Positions 1 through 10,507 are shown, counted from the stretch's first letter. The stretch: 64,000 nt of DNA from Flavihumibacter soli (GCF_010692725.1 NZ_JAAFZB010000095.1:620001-684000); one strand, 5' to 3'. Notes: a model not told the origin generated them from the sequence alone. Numbers and translations: made by a program.

Positions 1-2999
1 ACATCGGTTACAGTGCTCAAACGGTTACCATTGGTTCCAGCAATGTGGTGAACGTGGCTTTAACCCTCGACGCACAGCAATTGGGAGAGGTGGTCGTGAC
101 CGGAGCCCTGGGTATTAAGCGCCAGGCAAAAGAGCTGGGTTACTCCACGGCAACTGTCGGCAATAAAGAACTAAACCAGGCCAATGTTGTAAACCTTGCT
201 AACGGTTTGACCGGAAAGGTGTCTGGCTTGCAGGTCAACACCGTAAACAACGGTATTGACCCTTCACTGAGAGTCACCCTTCGTGGTAACCGCTCCATTA
301 ACGGTAATAACAATGCCCTGATCGTTTTAGACGGTGTGCCAATTCCGGGTGGATCGCTGGGTTCCATTAACCCGAATGACGTTGAGGACGTGAACGTTCT
401 GAAGGGGGCCAGCGCTGCAGCTTTGTACGGGTCAGAGGCCTCTAACGGCGCGCTGATCATTACAACGAAAAGAGCCAGTGCAAGCGGAAAACCGATTATC
501 AAATATGGTAATTCCCTGCAGGCGAACAAGGTTTCCTATTTCCCGGAATTTCAGAACAAATTCGGTTTATATGGCGGCGAGGCAGAGTCAGACGGATTTA
601 TTGACCCTTTGACCGGATTTGCCAAGTATGTAAATTACGAGAACCAGCAGTATGGACCTGCGTTCGACGGATCAATGGTGCAATTGGGTAACACGCTTGA
701 GAATGGCGACAAATTCATGGTTCCTTATTCTGCACTCGACAAGCATCCCATTGAAAGCTTTTTTAACACCGGGATTACGATGCAAAATGACTTCTCTTAC
801 CAGACGGGAGATGTCGATAACGCTTTCTTTATATCCGCTCAGCATGTTCTCAGCGACGGGGTGGTTCCGGAAGACAAAAATAGAAGAGCTTCCATAAGAG
901 TTTCCGGAGCTAAACGGTTTGGTATTTTCAAGGCAGATTACTCGGTATCATATGCCAATACCAATGTAAGTACCTACGGTATCAATTACTCAACTAACGC
1001 AACTTCGCAAATTCTTTACGCCAACCTATTCACTACCGGGGCGTTCATTAATCTTAACGATATTAAAGATCCTGAGGGAAAATTTGGTAACCCCAGTAAT
1101 TTCTACAGCGCCTATTCGATAAATCCTTACTGGAATATCGAAAACTCAAGGAATAACCAAAAAAGAGATAATATTATGGGGAATTTAAACCTGACTATTA
1201 AGCCAACAAATTGGTTTGATGCATCTTACAGGATTTCCCAAAACTTCGGGGTAAATACACAAAAAGCTACCCGGGAGGAAGTGGTTTTTACACCTTATGC
1301 CATGTCAGATCCTCAGGGAGCCAGTAGCATTCCCTCCAGGTTTAGAGCTACCGGGAAAGTTCCCGGCTTCGTGAATGACTACACTCAATACGGGGATGGA
1401 TCTAATTTGGTGAATTTCAATACGAATAACGGTCTTTCCAGATTACAGCAGGACATCGTGTTAGGATTTCATCATACAATAAATGATTTTAAGGCAGACC
1501 TTCTTTTGGGTAATACCATCTGGCAATCCCGTGCCCGCACCCAGTTTGACCAGAGTGCCAACTTGCTGATCCCAGACTTTTACAATATCGCTGCTATAGG
1601 GGGCGTACCTTCCGTGGGTCAGGCAGAGTATTTTATCAGACAAATTGGTGTATACGGATCACTAAACGTTGGTTACAAAGATTTCGCGTTTATTGCCGTA
1701 ACCGGCAGGAATGACTGGGATTCCCGACTATCCGAATCTAAAAGATCGTTCTTTTATCCTTCAGTGAGCGGATCTTTCGTTTTCACCAACGCATTTGAAG
1801 CTTTGAAAGACAATAACATTCTAAACTACGGAAAGCTTCGTGCCGCATTTAGTGAAGTTGGCCAGGTAAATGTCGGTCCATATTCAATCAACAATACTTT
1901 TGGTTTAACCTCGGGCTTCCCTTATGGCGCTACCGGCGGTTTATCACTAAGCACCACCAACAATAATCCTTTATTAGAGCCTGAAAAAGTCCGTGAATTC
2001 GAAATTGGTGCTGAATTTGGATTATTCAACAGCCGCATTGATTTGAAAGCGGCCTATTTCAAACAAAACAGCAGGAATCAAACCTTAGGAGTTGAAACAT
2101 CTGCAGCAACCGGTTTCTCCAGGGCAACGATCAATGCCGGCGAAATTGAGAACAGCGGGACAGAATTCGATCTGAACCTGAATGTTCTGGAAAGGTCACC
2201 AAACAAAGTCGGATTAACACTGGGCGGAAACTTCGGTCTTTACAATTCAGAGGTTATTTCATTGATCCCGGGAAACACAATCTTTCAGATTTCAGGGGCT
2301 TCAACCAGCATTTATGCGGAAGTCGGTCAGCCTTATCCTACTTTGCGCGGGTCTGATTTTATTCGTGATCCGGAAGGTCGTGTGGTTGTTAATGCAGTCG
2401 ATGGCTACCCGAGACTAGCTTCGGTTCAAACTAATTATGGAAGAACTACTCCTAAATACATCCTGGGATTAAATACATCTGTAAATTACAAGTTTGCTAC
2501 CCTGTCTGCTGTCGCCGAATACCGCGGCGGTAACGTCATCTACAATGCGGTCGGTTCAACGATGACCTTCGGCGGATCTTCAGCTTACAGTGCGCTTGCG
2601 GATCGCCAGCGGTTCATCTTCCCGAACTCGGTAATTGCCACCGCACCGGACGTCTATGTTCCAAACACTTCCGTAGCCGTCCAGGATGGTAACTACGGTT
2701 TCTGGCAGGAATCTAACTTCAATAGTGCGATTGCTCCGTATGTAAACAGCGCAGCCTTTTGGAAACTAAGAGAAGTGAACCTTGCTTTTGACCTGAACCG
2801 GTTTGTCAGTGATTCGAAATATATAAAAGGGCTGTCAGTGGCCCTAACCGGCAGGAATCTGCTCTTATTTAAAGCGAAAGACAATATGTGGACCGATCCT
2901 GAATTCAACCTGGATAATACCAACGCGATCGGTCAAACCAACATTAACCAATTGCCTCCAACACGCATATTTGGTTTCAACTTACAAGTCACTTTTTAA
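1..2999 (+). CDS. SusC/RagA-type TonB-linked outer membrane transporter, 5' truncated
   Basis: Partial gene. The frame is open from the first base (codon phase begins at position 3), so the ATG at 45 is internal; residues before it (IGYSAQTVTIG) are the end of a carboxypeptidase-regulatory-like domain. The signal peptide and most of that domain lie upstream of the window. What follows is the standard SusC order: linker QLGEVVVTGALG, plug domain with the TALYGSEASNGALIITTKR-type end, then a long 22-strand-type barrel closing in a C-terminal Phe (LQVTF). SusC proteins are TonB-dependent importers of oligosaccharides or peptides, gated by a SusD lid. The SusD partner starts 10 nt after the stop, so the two are co-transcribed. 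No degradative enzyme is adjacent, so the substrate cannot be read from context. Confidence 0.95.
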   Translation, partial: IGYSAQTVTIGSSNVVNVALTLDAQQLGEVVVTGALGIKRQAKELGYSTATVGNKELNQANVVNLANGLTGKVSGLQVNTVNNGIDPSLRVTLRGNRSINGNNNALIVLDGVPIPGGSLGSINPNDVEDVNVLKGASAAALYGSEASNGALIITTKRASASGKPIIKYGNSLQANKVSYFPEFQNKFGLYGGEAESDGFIDPLTGFAKYVNYENQQYGPAFDGSMVQLGNTLENGDKFMVPYSALDKHPIESFFNTGITMQNDFSYQTGDVDNAFFISAQHVLSDGVVPEDKNRRASIRVSGAKRFGIFKADYSVSYANTNVSTYGINYSTNATSQILYANLFTTGAFINLNDIKDPEGKFGNPSNFYSAYSINPYWNIENSRNNQKRDNIMGNLNLTIKPTNWFDASYRISQNFGVNTQKATREEVVFTPYAMSDPQGASSIPSRFRATGKVPGFVNDYTQYGDGSNLVNFNTNNGLSRLQQDIVLGFHHTINDFKADLLLGNTIWQSRARTQFDQSANLLIPDFYNIAAIGGVPSVGQAEYFIRQIGVYGSLNVGYKDFAFIAVTGRNDWDSRLSESKRSFFYPSVSGSFVFTNAFEALKDNNILNYGKLRAAFSEVGQVNVGPYSINNTFGLTSGFPYGATGGLSLSTTNNNPLLEPEKVREFEIGAEFGLFNSRIDLKAAYFKQNSRNQTLGVETSAATGFSRATINAGEIENSGTEFDLNLNVLERSPNKVGLTLGGNFGLYNSEVISLIPGNTIFQISGASTSIYAEVGQPYPTLRGSDFIRDPEGRVVVNAVDGYPRLASVQTNYGRTTPKYILGLNTSVNYKFATLSAVAEYRGGNVIYNAVGSTMTFGGSSAYSALADRQRFIFPNSVIATAPDVYVPNTSVAVQDGNYGFWQESNFNSAIAPYVNSAAFWKLREVNLAFDLNRFVSDSKYIKGLSVALTGRNLLLFKAKDNMWTDPEFNLDNTNAIGQTNINQLPPTRIFGFNLQVTF

Positions 3000-3008
3000 T
3001 CTACGACG

Positions 3009-4514
3009 ATGAAGAAAACACTATCAATCATAGCATGTGCTTTAGTGATCGGATTTACCGCTTGCAAAGAAGACTTCCTCAATCTTGACGAGAACCCCAA
3101 TGTTCCATCAACCGCTACCCCGCAATTATTGTTATCAGGGGCATTAAAGATAACCGCGGATATAGTTAATACCGGAACTACAGCGAGTCAAAGCGCGGTG
3201 TCAACTTATGGCATCTGGATGGGCTACTGGACTCCAAGCGGAAGCTATGTGCCGAACTCCACGTTAAATAACAATAATTTCACGAATACGCATTATCAAA
3301 CGTTTACACCGCTGTACAACAATGCATCTAATTATCAAAACCTGATTAATCTGGGTGCAGCTGATCCTACATTAGTTCATTTTGAAGCGATCGGTATGAT
3401 CATGAAGGCGTTCGATTTTCAGGCTTTAGTAGATACCTACAATAATGTTCCTTATTCAGATGCATTTAAAGCAACTGCCAGTCTGAATCCGAAATATGAT
3501 AAGGGTGAAGCGATTTATGATGATCTTTTAATTCAACTTACCGAAGCCATCGGGAAAATTAAGGGCGCTCCAGCAACGGCCGTTAATCCGGGAAGGGCTG
3601 ATATCATGTACAAAGGGAATATGGATAACTGGGTTAAATTTGCCAACACTTTAAAGCTTCGCATTGCCTTGCGCCAATGGAACAAACTTGCAGGTAAGCA
3701 GAGCGCTTTAAAAACTGCTATCGATGCCACAGCAGCTAATGGGTTTATAGATGAGACCAGCGCGGCGCTTGCCAACCCGGGATATATCAGTGATGATGCT
3801 AACGGTGGAAAGCAAAGCCCATTCTGGTATTCCTATGGCGTGAATGCTGCCGGCGCCCTCCCAACTGCGGGCGATTATTATAAAGCCAATGCCTATGCAG
3901 TTACCAGGTTACAAACCAGCAATGACCCCCGTTTATCCCGTTTCTATGCACCTTTACCATCAGACGGCACAACTTTTAAAGGAAACATCTACGGCGCTAC
4001 CAATACTTCCAGCGGTGCAAACACCAGCAGTATCGGACCGGGCCTATTAAAGGCTCCAACAATGGATGCGGTCATTATGTCGGTTGCTGAAGGATTATTT
4101 CTGCAGTCGGAAGCTGTATTAAACGGCTTGATTGCGGGTGATGCCAAATCATTGTATGAACGGGGCATAACTGCTTCATTTGTACAGACCGTGGTTCCAA
4201 ATGCTGCGGCCGCTGCCCTTACCTATTATAATCAGCCGATTAAGAACATAAACTGGGATGCGTCCCCGGATAAACTAGAAGCGATCATCAACCAAAAGTG
4301 GACCTCCTTAAACGGATATGGTAATATGGAGGCCTATAATGAGTACAGAAGAACAGGGTTCCCCCTGGATGTACCTGTTTCGCTTCAGTCTGTGAAGCCG
4401 GTAATTCCGACCCGCGTATTTTACCCGAACACAGAGTATCAACAAAATGCAGTGAATGTAACTGCTGAAGGAACCATTGATCAATTCGCAAGCAAAATAT
4501 TTTGGGCTAAATAA
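3009..4514 (+). CDS. SusD/RagB-family lipoprotein (SusD-like_2 type)
   Basis: 501 aa. A lipoprotein signal peptide ends in GFTAC with Cys19 as the likely lipidation site, followed by KEDFLNLDENPNVP, a typical SusD N-terminus. Conserved family features include WVKFANTLKLRIALR in the middle and the C-terminal block with NEYRRTGFP. SusD proteins are surface-exposed, TPR-rich glycan- or peptide-binding lids that sit on SusC. It follows its SusC by 9 nt and precedes a DUF1735 lipoprotein by 8 nt, so the three form one operon. Ligand is unknown; the SusD-like_2 subgroup often occurs without an obvious polysaccharide-degrading locus, as here. Confidence 0.94.
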   Translation: MKKTLSIIACALVIGFTACKEDFLNLDENPNVPSTATPQLLLSGALKITADIVNTGTTASQSAVSTYGIWMGYWTPSGSYVPNSTLNNNNFTNTHYQTFTPLYNNASNYQNLINLGAADPTLVHFEAIGMIMKAFDFQALVDTYNNVPYSDAFKATASLNPKYDKGEAIYDDLLIQLTEAIGKIKGAPATAVNPGRADIMYKGNMDNWVKFANTLKLRIALRQWNKLAGKQSALKTAIDATAANGFIDETSAALANPGYISDDANGGKQSPFWYSYGVNAAGALPTAGDYYKANAYAVTRLQTSNDPRLSRFYAPLPSDGTTFKGNIYGATNTSSGANTSSIGPGLLKAPTMDAVIMSVAEGLFLQSEAVLNGLIAGDAKSLYERGITASFVQTVVPNAAAAALTYYNQPIKNINWDASPDKLEAIINQKWTSLNGYGNMEAYNEYRRTGFPLDVPVSLQSVKPVIPTRVFYPNTEYQQNAVNVTAEGTIDQFASKIFWAK

Positions 4515-4522
4515 CTAAGATT

Positions 4523-5062
4523 ATGAAAAGACAATTCAATATATTGAAAGGTGCATCTCTTATTATGGCAACGGTTTTATTATTAAGCGCTTGCCTGAAG
4601 GAAAATGACGACACCTATTTTGATTTCGCCAGTGTGGGGACCTTAGTGGAAATTCCCCTATCGGCTTATGTGGCCAAGCAGTCGAAAAAAGTGCAAAAGC
4701 AGGAATACACTGCCAGTGCAACACCTGCAGATCTGCCCGTAGTTGTAAACATTGCCTCGCCGCAACCGTTGTCAAAAGATCTGAAAGTTGTTTTGGGAGT
4801 TAATGCGAATGATGCATTAGCGAAATTCAATACTGCCAACGGTACCAATTATGTCTTGCTTCCAAACACCGCATTCTCAGTAGCAGACTTAACGACAAAT
4901 ATTCCCGCAGGTCAGCGGTTGGGAACTGTGACTTTTAAAATCAATACAGCTGCGGTTGATAAAACAGTTAGTAATTACGTATTACCGGTGTCTATCGTTG
5001 ACGGTGGTGGTGAGAAGATCAGCAACTACAATACTGTTTATTATAACATTGTTGTAAAATAA
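4523..5062 (+). CDS. DUF1735-like surface lipoprotein
   Basis: 179 aa. The signal peptide ends in LLLSAC with Cys24 as the likely lipid anchor. The mature part (residues about 35-179) is a single beta-sandwich-like domain with the DUF1735/BT_3987 N-terminal pattern: VVNIASPQPLSKDLKVVLGVN, then FNTANGTNYVLLP, then the AGQRLGTVTFKIN strand and VLPVSIVDGGGEKIS near the end. Proteins with this domain are commonly third components of SusCD loci and are thought to bind substrate at the cell surface. It is the last gene of the first SusCD operon and is followed by a strong terminator. Assignment rests on the residue pattern only. Confidence 0.8.
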   Translation: MKRQFNILKGASLIMATVLLLSACLKENDDTYFDFASVGTLVEIPLSAYVAKQSKKVQKQEYTASATPADLPVVVNIASPQPLSKDLKVVLGVNANDALAKFNTANGTNYVLLPNTAFSVADLTTNIPAGQRLGTVTFKINTAAVDKTVSNYVLPVSIVDGGGEKISNYNTVYYNIVVK

Positions 5063-5084
5063 GGTTATCGCCTTTTCTTTTGGA

Positions 5085-5117
5085 GCCGTCCCGAATTTCG
5101 GGACGGCTTCTTTGTTT
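5085..5117 (+). terminator. Rho-independent terminator after first SusCD operon
   Basis: An 11-bp perfect stem GCCGTCCCGAA/TTCGGGACGGC around a single T (5085-5107), followed by a T-rich tail (TTCTTTGTTT). It lies 23 nt after the DUF1735 gene stop. Confidence 0.9.
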
Positions 5118-5841
5118 ATACAACTTTGCTGTATGCCCGAAAACAAGCCTTAAGTATGGCTTCAAATATAGCGGGCGATCATAGTACCGCATGCATCCCA
5201 ACGAATACTCAGGTATTTTTGATGCTATTATGCGGCTGGCGATGCTTAAACCGGGTTGGAGCTGAACAACGAACGGCGGAGACCTGAGGAATGGTCATTT
5301 TTGAGGATTGCGTTATACTGGTAGCAGGCTGTCCCGGAATTAGCAGCAAATGATTGTGTTTTTCCCTTTCCATTGGAAAACGGTCGCATTAGTAAATGTT
5401 TTAGCCGGTGGAGATTAATCCAGCTATGGTTAAACTGCAATTAAATTATATATGAAAGGGTGAAACGCTCTATTATTAGCATGGTAGGTGTCTTAATTTA
5501 TGAACATACGTAGTTTTTGGGGGGACTATCGATAAAATCGGCGTAACTCTCTATAACAGAGCGTTAATTGACAGAATTGCGTAAAAATCCAGTAACAAGT
5601 CTTAATTTTTTGAATTAAATAAGTTGTTCAATAGCATAAATTGTTTCGTCAGTGAAACGCTTCTTAATTTTTGGGCCGATTCTGTAAAATTTCTGTTAAA
5701 AAATGTTAAATTTTATCTCGCTCATTTTCAGTAAGTTATGATTGTTTAATCAAAATAACATGTTCAAAGTTTTGTGAATACACCAAGGTTGAGCATTTTT
5801 AGAGATTAAATAATCAAAAACTAAACATTAATTAATTCAGT
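5118..5841 (+). promoter_or_regulatory. Long intergenic leader region of second SusCD operon
   Basis: More than 700 nt without a convincing gene. The first 350 nt are more GC-balanced and may be a decayed remnant, but I recognise no protein in any frame. The last 350 nt are AT-rich. A plausible Bacteroidota promoter is ATTG at 5640-5643, 21 nt, then TAATTTTT at 5665-5672 (consensus TTTG-N19-21-TAnnTTTG), which would give a leader of about 165 nt before the SusC ATG. The phrase TCTTAATTT recurs at about 5491, 5600 and 5662. No regulator gene is adjacent. Confidence 0.45.
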
Positions 5842-8800
5842 ATGAAAAAACTTCTACAAAGTTTGTTCTTGCTTTTGTTTGTGGCCAGTCAGGTCATTGC
5901 ACAGGAACGGACTGTAACAGGAAAAGTAACAGCCAAGGAGGATGGATTGCCTCTTCCGGGTGTTAGTGTGGTGGTGACAGGGTCCAATATTGGAACCCAA
6001 ACAGGTGTTGACGGGACATTCTCCCTCAAGGTAACATCTGGTAACTCATTAACTTTCACTTACGTCGGATATTCAACCCAAACTGCAACTATTCCCGCCA
6101 GCAACAACTTGAACATTTCATTGGTTCAGGATGCTACCGCTTTAAACGAGGTGGTTGTAACGGGATTGGGCGGTACAAGATCACAAAGGTCATTGCCTTA
6201 TGCAGCGACTAAAGTAGATGGTGGGTCCCTCACCGTCGCAAGAAGCACCGATATCAGTACAGCATTGGCTGGTAAAGTTGCGGGTGTTCAGTTAAACGGT
6301 TCTGCCAGTTCTACTTTTGATAATGGTAGCATTATTATTCGTGGTGTGAATGGTTTCACCATTGGCGATCCTTTGTTTGTAGTTGACGGTACTCCGACTG
6401 CACAGGAGAACGTAAACATGGATAACGTTGAGAGTGTAACGGTTCTTAAAGGAGCTGCTGCAACTGCGTTATACGGACAGCGTGCTTATAACGGTGTGGT
6501 TGTTGTAACCAGCAAAAAGGGTTCAAGAAAAGGTGGTACATCTGTTGAATTTAACAGCAGCTACACTACTGAGAACGTTTCCTTATTGCCGGATTATCAG
6601 AATGAGTACGCCGGTGGCTATTCTGCTGAGTGGCCTACTTTCCACTACAATTCTGCAATCCACCCTGCTTCATGGGCATCTTTCGAAGGTCAGAAAATGC
6701 TTGAGTATGGCGCTGATGCCAGTTTCGGTCCAAAGATCGACGGTTCTCAGTACCGCCCTTACTATAGCTGGTACGAAGGTGCTGACTTTGGTAAAACAGA
6801 GGCTATCGCTTCCCACCCGAATAACGTTAAGGATTTCTTGCGTACAGGTCATAACCTGAATAACACGCTTTCGTTTGCAGGTGGCGGCGAAGGTTATAAC
6901 TTCCGAATTGGCTATACTAACCAAGACAGAAGCTTGATCCAGCGCAATGCTGATCGTTCGATGAACATGTTCAACCTGAACGGAAGCATGGATATCAGCA
7001 AGAAATTCACTGTTTCTACAGATTTTCAATTCTCAAAAGAAGCACGTAAAGGTCAGCCTTATGAAGAATATCGTAATGATGGTCTGAACGTAGTTCAGGG
7101 TTTCAACCAATGGTTTCAACGTCAGATTGACATGAAGAGACTGGAAGCTAACCCGGTTCAGGCTAACGGTAATCCAACTTCATGGAATATTGGTGATCCA
7201 AACGGTACCGGTAACATAGCTGCGATCACTACTCCCCAGTACTGGGATAACCCATTCTGGGTAGCAGACAACAACTACCGCACTGATAAAAGAAACCGCG
7301 TTTTTGGTAACATCGGTTTAAAATATAACTTAACTTCTGATTTCGCTATCCAGGCGAATGTTAGAGGTGATGTAACTAATGGCCTTGGCGATCAGCGTAT
7401 GGCTTCCGGTGGTTTAAAACTTGATTACTACAAAACAAGACAATTCACTAACAACGAGTTTAACTACGAGCTGAATGCTACCTACAAAAAAAGCTTTGGC
7501 GATTTCAGCTTTGACGCTTTAGTTGGTGGTAACCTTCGTAAGGAAGTTCGTGAAGATCTTCGCCTGGAAACAAACGGTGGTTTGAGTTTCCGTAATTACT
7601 TCCATATTGATGCTTCTCTTGCCCGTCCTATTGATGATTTCTTTTACTACAAAAAAGAAGTTAGAAGTGCTTTCGGTAAGGCATCATTCGGATACAAAGG
7701 TTTTGCATATGTTGACGTAACAGCCAGAAATGACTGGTCTTCAGTTTTTGCACCAGGTCTGAACTCTTACTTCTACCCTTCAGTTTCAGGTACTTTCATT
7801 GCTTCAGAATTCTTCCCGGAAAGCTTCAAAGATGTTCTTTCTTTTGCTAAAGTAAGAGCTTCTTACGCACAGGTTGGTTCTGATATCGATCCGTACCGCG
7901 TTGACCTGCAGTTCAACACTGCGAATGCATACGGTACCAGTGCCTCTTTAAACATCGGTGACCAATTGCGTGATGGTAAGATCAAGCCTGCATTAACCGG
8001 ATCTATGGAGGTTGGTGCTGATTTGAAATTCCTGCGTGATCGTATCGGATTAGATTTCTCTTACTTCGTAAACGATAACAAAAACCAGATCCTTTCTGTA
8101 ACCTTAAACGGTGCAACCGGTTATGGAACCAACTTGATCAATGCTGGTAAATTAACAAACAAAGGATTTGAATTCGCTTTAAGCGGTACTCCTATCAAGA
8201 CAAAGAACGTAACATGGGATTTGAACCTGAACTTCAGTAAGTCAAAAACTATGGTTGACGAGATTACCTCAACTCAGCAAAACGTTATCTATGATAACTC
8301 TACTTTCTTCACAAACAGCTTAAACCTTCGTGAAGGACAGGAGTGGGGTTATGTAACAGGTCGTACATTTAACAGAGATGCGAACGGGAACATGATCATC
8401 CAATCTAATGGACTTCCTGCATTCACCACTAACCAGTTCATCGGTTATGCCCGCCCTGATTACACAGGTGGTGCTTACTCATCATTAAGAGTGAAAAACT
8501 TTGATCTTGGTTTCTCTATTGACTTCGCGGAAGGTGGTTTATTCAACTCTACTACCCGCGCATTCAACATGGGTAGCGGTTTATCAACCGAGACTGTTGG
8601 TGTGAATGATAAAGGTATCGATTGGAGGTTACCAGTGGCTCAAGGCGGTGGTTACAAATTCCCAGGTGTATTAGCTGACGGAACTCCGAACAAAACGTAT
8701 CTTGAAGCTTCAACTGCTTTCTATGACGGTATGCAAACCGGTTCCGGTGAAATGTTCATGATCGATGCTTCTTACCTGAAATTGAGAGAGATCAGATTAG

Positions 8801-9009
8801 GATACAACGTACCTAGCCAGTTCCTTGCTTCTAAAGCAGGTTTTGTTAAGAACGCTAACCTTGGCCTGATCGTAGGTAACGCCTGGTTAATTTCTGCACC
8901 TGGTAAGAAATATGGTATTGACCCGTCAGAATTAGAGAATTTTTGGGAAGAAGGTGGTCAGTTGCCACAGGCACGTACCTTCGGTGTTAATTTAAGAGTA
9001 GGGTTTTAA
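5842..9009 (+). CDS. SusC/RagA-type TonB-linked outer membrane transporter
   Basis: 1055 aa, normal length for SusC without an STN domain. Signal peptide MKKLLQSLFLLLFVASQVIA/Q; carboxypeptidase-regulatory-like beta-sandwich at about 22-105 (VTGKVTAKEDGLPLPGVSVV and FTYVGYSTQ); linker LNEVVVTGLGG; plug at about 115-230 ending in ALYGQRAYNGVVVVTSKKG; then the barrel with terminal Phe (GVNLRVGF). The absence of an N-terminal STN domain and of a nearby FecI/FecR pair argues against transenvelope sigma/anti-sigma control. The gene uses many CGT, GGT and AAC codons compared with neighbours, suggesting high expression. The SusD partner begins 20 nt downstream. Confidence 0.96.
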   Translation: MKKLLQSLFLLLFVASQVIAQERTVTGKVTAKEDGLPLPGVSVVVTGSNIGTQTGVDGTFSLKVTSGNSLTFTYVGYSTQTATIPASNNLNISLVQDATALNEVVVTGLGGTRSQRSLPYAATKVDGGSLTVARSTDISTALAGKVAGVQLNGSASSTFDNGSIIIRGVNGFTIGDPLFVVDGTPTAQENVNMDNVESVTVLKGAAATALYGQRAYNGVVVVTSKKGSRKGGTSVEFNSSYTTENVSLLPDYQNEYAGGYSAEWPTFHYNSAIHPASWASFEGQKMLEYGADASFGPKIDGSQYRPYYSWYEGADFGKTEAIASHPNNVKDFLRTGHNLNNTLSFAGGGEGYNFRIGYTNQDRSLIQRNADRSMNMFNLNGSMDISKKFTVSTDFQFSKEARKGQPYEEYRNDGLNVVQGFNQWFQRQIDMKRLEANPVQANGNPTSWNIGDPNGTGNIAAITTPQYWDNPFWVADNNYRTDKRNRVFGNIGLKYNLTSDFAIQANVRGDVTNGLGDQRMASGGLKLDYYKTRQFTNNEFNYELNATYKKSFGDFSFDALVGGNLRKEVREDLRLETNGGLSFRNYFHIDASLARPIDDFFYYKKEVRSAFGKASFGYKGFAYVDVTARNDWSSVFAPGLNSYFYPSVSGTFIASEFFPESFKDVLSFAKVRASYAQVGSDIDPYRVDLQFNTANAYGTSASLNIGDQLRDGKIKPALTGSMEVGADLKFLRDRIGLDFSYFVNDNKNQILSVTLNGATGYGTNLINAGKLTNKGFEFALSGTPIKTKNVTWDLNLNFSKSKTMVDEITSTQQNVIYDNSTFFTNSLNLREGQEWGYVTGRTFNRDANGNMIIQSNGLPAFTTNQFIGYARPDYTGGAYSSLRVKNFDLGFSIDFAEGGLFNSTTRAFNMGSGLSTETVGVNDKGIDWRLPVAQGGGYKFPGVLADGTPNKTYLEASTAFYDGMQTGSGEMFMIDASYLKLREIRLGYNVPSQFLASKAGFVKNANLGLIVGNAWLISAPGKKYGIDPSELENFWEEGGQLPQARTFGVNLRVGF

Positions 9010-9029
9010 GTAAATCATAAAAGACAATC

Positions 9030-10487
9030 ATGAATAAATTAAAAAAATATTTAGCACTATCTCTGGTGAGCGTTGGAATGCTCGCTGCGAGTTGTGAAAA
9101 GATAGAGGACTTCGGCGATACAAACGTCGATCCGACCAAAGTAGCGGTTCCCTCTACCCGGTCATTGCTTACCAATGCCATGCAAAACAGCACCGCATTA
9201 TTTGTCGGAAGTACGCAAGGAACTGTAATTGCCCAGCATTTTTCTGAAGGTCCTTATCTGACCAGTTCAGGTTATGCTGATGCCACAGGCGGCCAGGCTT
9301 ATTCTGCATGGTATACTTCACCTTTGATCCAGTTAAAAAAGATCATCGACTATAACACAGCAGGTACCGTTGAAGCAGATCAAGGTGCGAATGGTTCAAA
9401 AAATAACCAGTTAGCTGTAGCGCGGATCATGAAAGCGTACATATTCTGGAAACTTACTGACCGTTGGGGTGATATTCCTTACTCAGAAGCTTTACAGGGT
9501 GGTGATAACATCACTCCTAAATACGACAAGCAGGAAGATATCTATAAGGATATTTTCAAGGAACTGAAAGAAGCCGCTGCACAGATCGATGCTGGCCTGG
9601 GAGCTCAGGGTGACATTATTTTAGGTGGTAACATGAGTAGATGGAAGAAATTCGCGGCTACGCAAAGAATGCTTATGGCATTGCGTATGTCTAAAGTTTA
9701 TCCTGCAGCTGGTGGCTTAGCGGCAACTGAATTCAATGCAGCTATGGCTGACGTGATTGCATCAAACGCTGAGAATATCCAGTATAAATTCATTAGCGGT
9801 GATCCTAACAATTACAACCCTTGGCATACTAACTATACTATCAGTAACAGGAATGATTTCGCTATCAGCCTGACTATGGTAAACTATATGAAAGCTAATG
9901 GTACTGGAACAGACCCACGTCTGCCAGTTTACGCTGAGGTTTTACCAGGAAACCAGATTAAAGGTCTTACTTACGGTAACAAAGTTCAAACCAACATTCC
10001 TAATGCTTACAGCAGACTAGGTAATAGCTTGCGCTTACCAGGAACTCCTGCCAATATCCTTACTTTTGCCCAAGTACAATTCGCGAAAGCGGAAGCAGCT
10101 AAACTAGGCTGGATCCCGGGTGGCGATGTTGCCGCAAAAGGATTCTATGATTCTGGTATCGACGCTTCTTTAGCGCAAAATGGTGTTGCTGATGCAACTT
10201 TCAAAGATGCATCAGGTATCGCGTATGCACCTGCAACAGCTATAGAGCAGATCGCAACTCAAAGATGGATCCATCTTTATTTAGATGGTTGGGAAGCATG
10301 GTCTGAGTGGAGAAGAACAGGCTTCCCTGTATTGGCCGCTGGTGCTAACAGCGCTAACCCGGCTGGAATTCCAAGAAGACAAATGTATCCTGCTGCCGAT
10401 AAAACGGTTAATGCTAAACAGTATGAGGTAGTTCTTACTCAGCAAGGACCTAATACTTTGAACACCAGAATGTGGTGGGATAAATAG
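9030..10487 (+). CDS. SusD/RagB-family lipoprotein (SusD-like_2 type)
   Basis: 485 aa. Lipoprotein signal peptide ending in LAASC (Cys22), then EKIEDFGDTNVDP. Family landmarks: MKAYIFWKLTDRWGDIPYSEAL (helical TPR region), YDKQEDIYKDIFKELKEA, MSRWKKFAATQRMLMALRM, and the C-terminal WSEWRRTGFPVL and IPRRQMYP segments. It is the surface lid of the SusC transporter encoded 20 nt upstream, and the operon ends at a strong terminator 20 nt downstream. No linked enzyme indicates the ligand. Confidence 0.95.
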   Translation: MNKLKKYLALSLVSVGMLAASCEKIEDFGDTNVDPTKVAVPSTRSLLTNAMQNSTALFVGSTQGTVIAQHFSEGPYLTSSGYADATGGQAYSAWYTSPLIQLKKIIDYNTAGTVEADQGANGSKNNQLAVARIMKAYIFWKLTDRWGDIPYSEALQGGDNITPKYDKQEDIYKDIFKELKEAAAQIDAGLGAQGDIILGGNMSRWKKFAATQRMLMALRMSKVYPAAGGLAATEFNAAMADVIASNAENIQYKFISGDPNNYNPWHTNYTISNRNDFAISLTMVNYMKANGTGTDPRLPVYAEVLPGNQIKGLTYGNKVQTNIPNAYSRLGNSLRLPGTPANILTFAQVQFAKAEAAKLGWIPGGDVAAKGFYDSGIDASLAQNGVADATFKDASGIAYAPATAIEQIATQRWIHLYLDGWEAWSEWRRTGFPVLAAGANSANPAGIPRRQMYPAADKTVNAKQYEVVLTQQGPNTLNTRMWWDK

Positions 10488-10507
10488 TCTTGTTTGTTTC
10501 TTAAAAG

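Noticed and set aside
45-47. ATG as the start of the first SusC gene
   Set aside because: The frame is open to the window edge and the residues before this ATG belong to the carboxypeptidase-regulatory domain, so the gene is truncated by the window.
5118-5480. Decayed gene in the first part of the long SusCD intergenic region
   Set aside because: No frame gives a recognisable protein; remnant status could not be supported.
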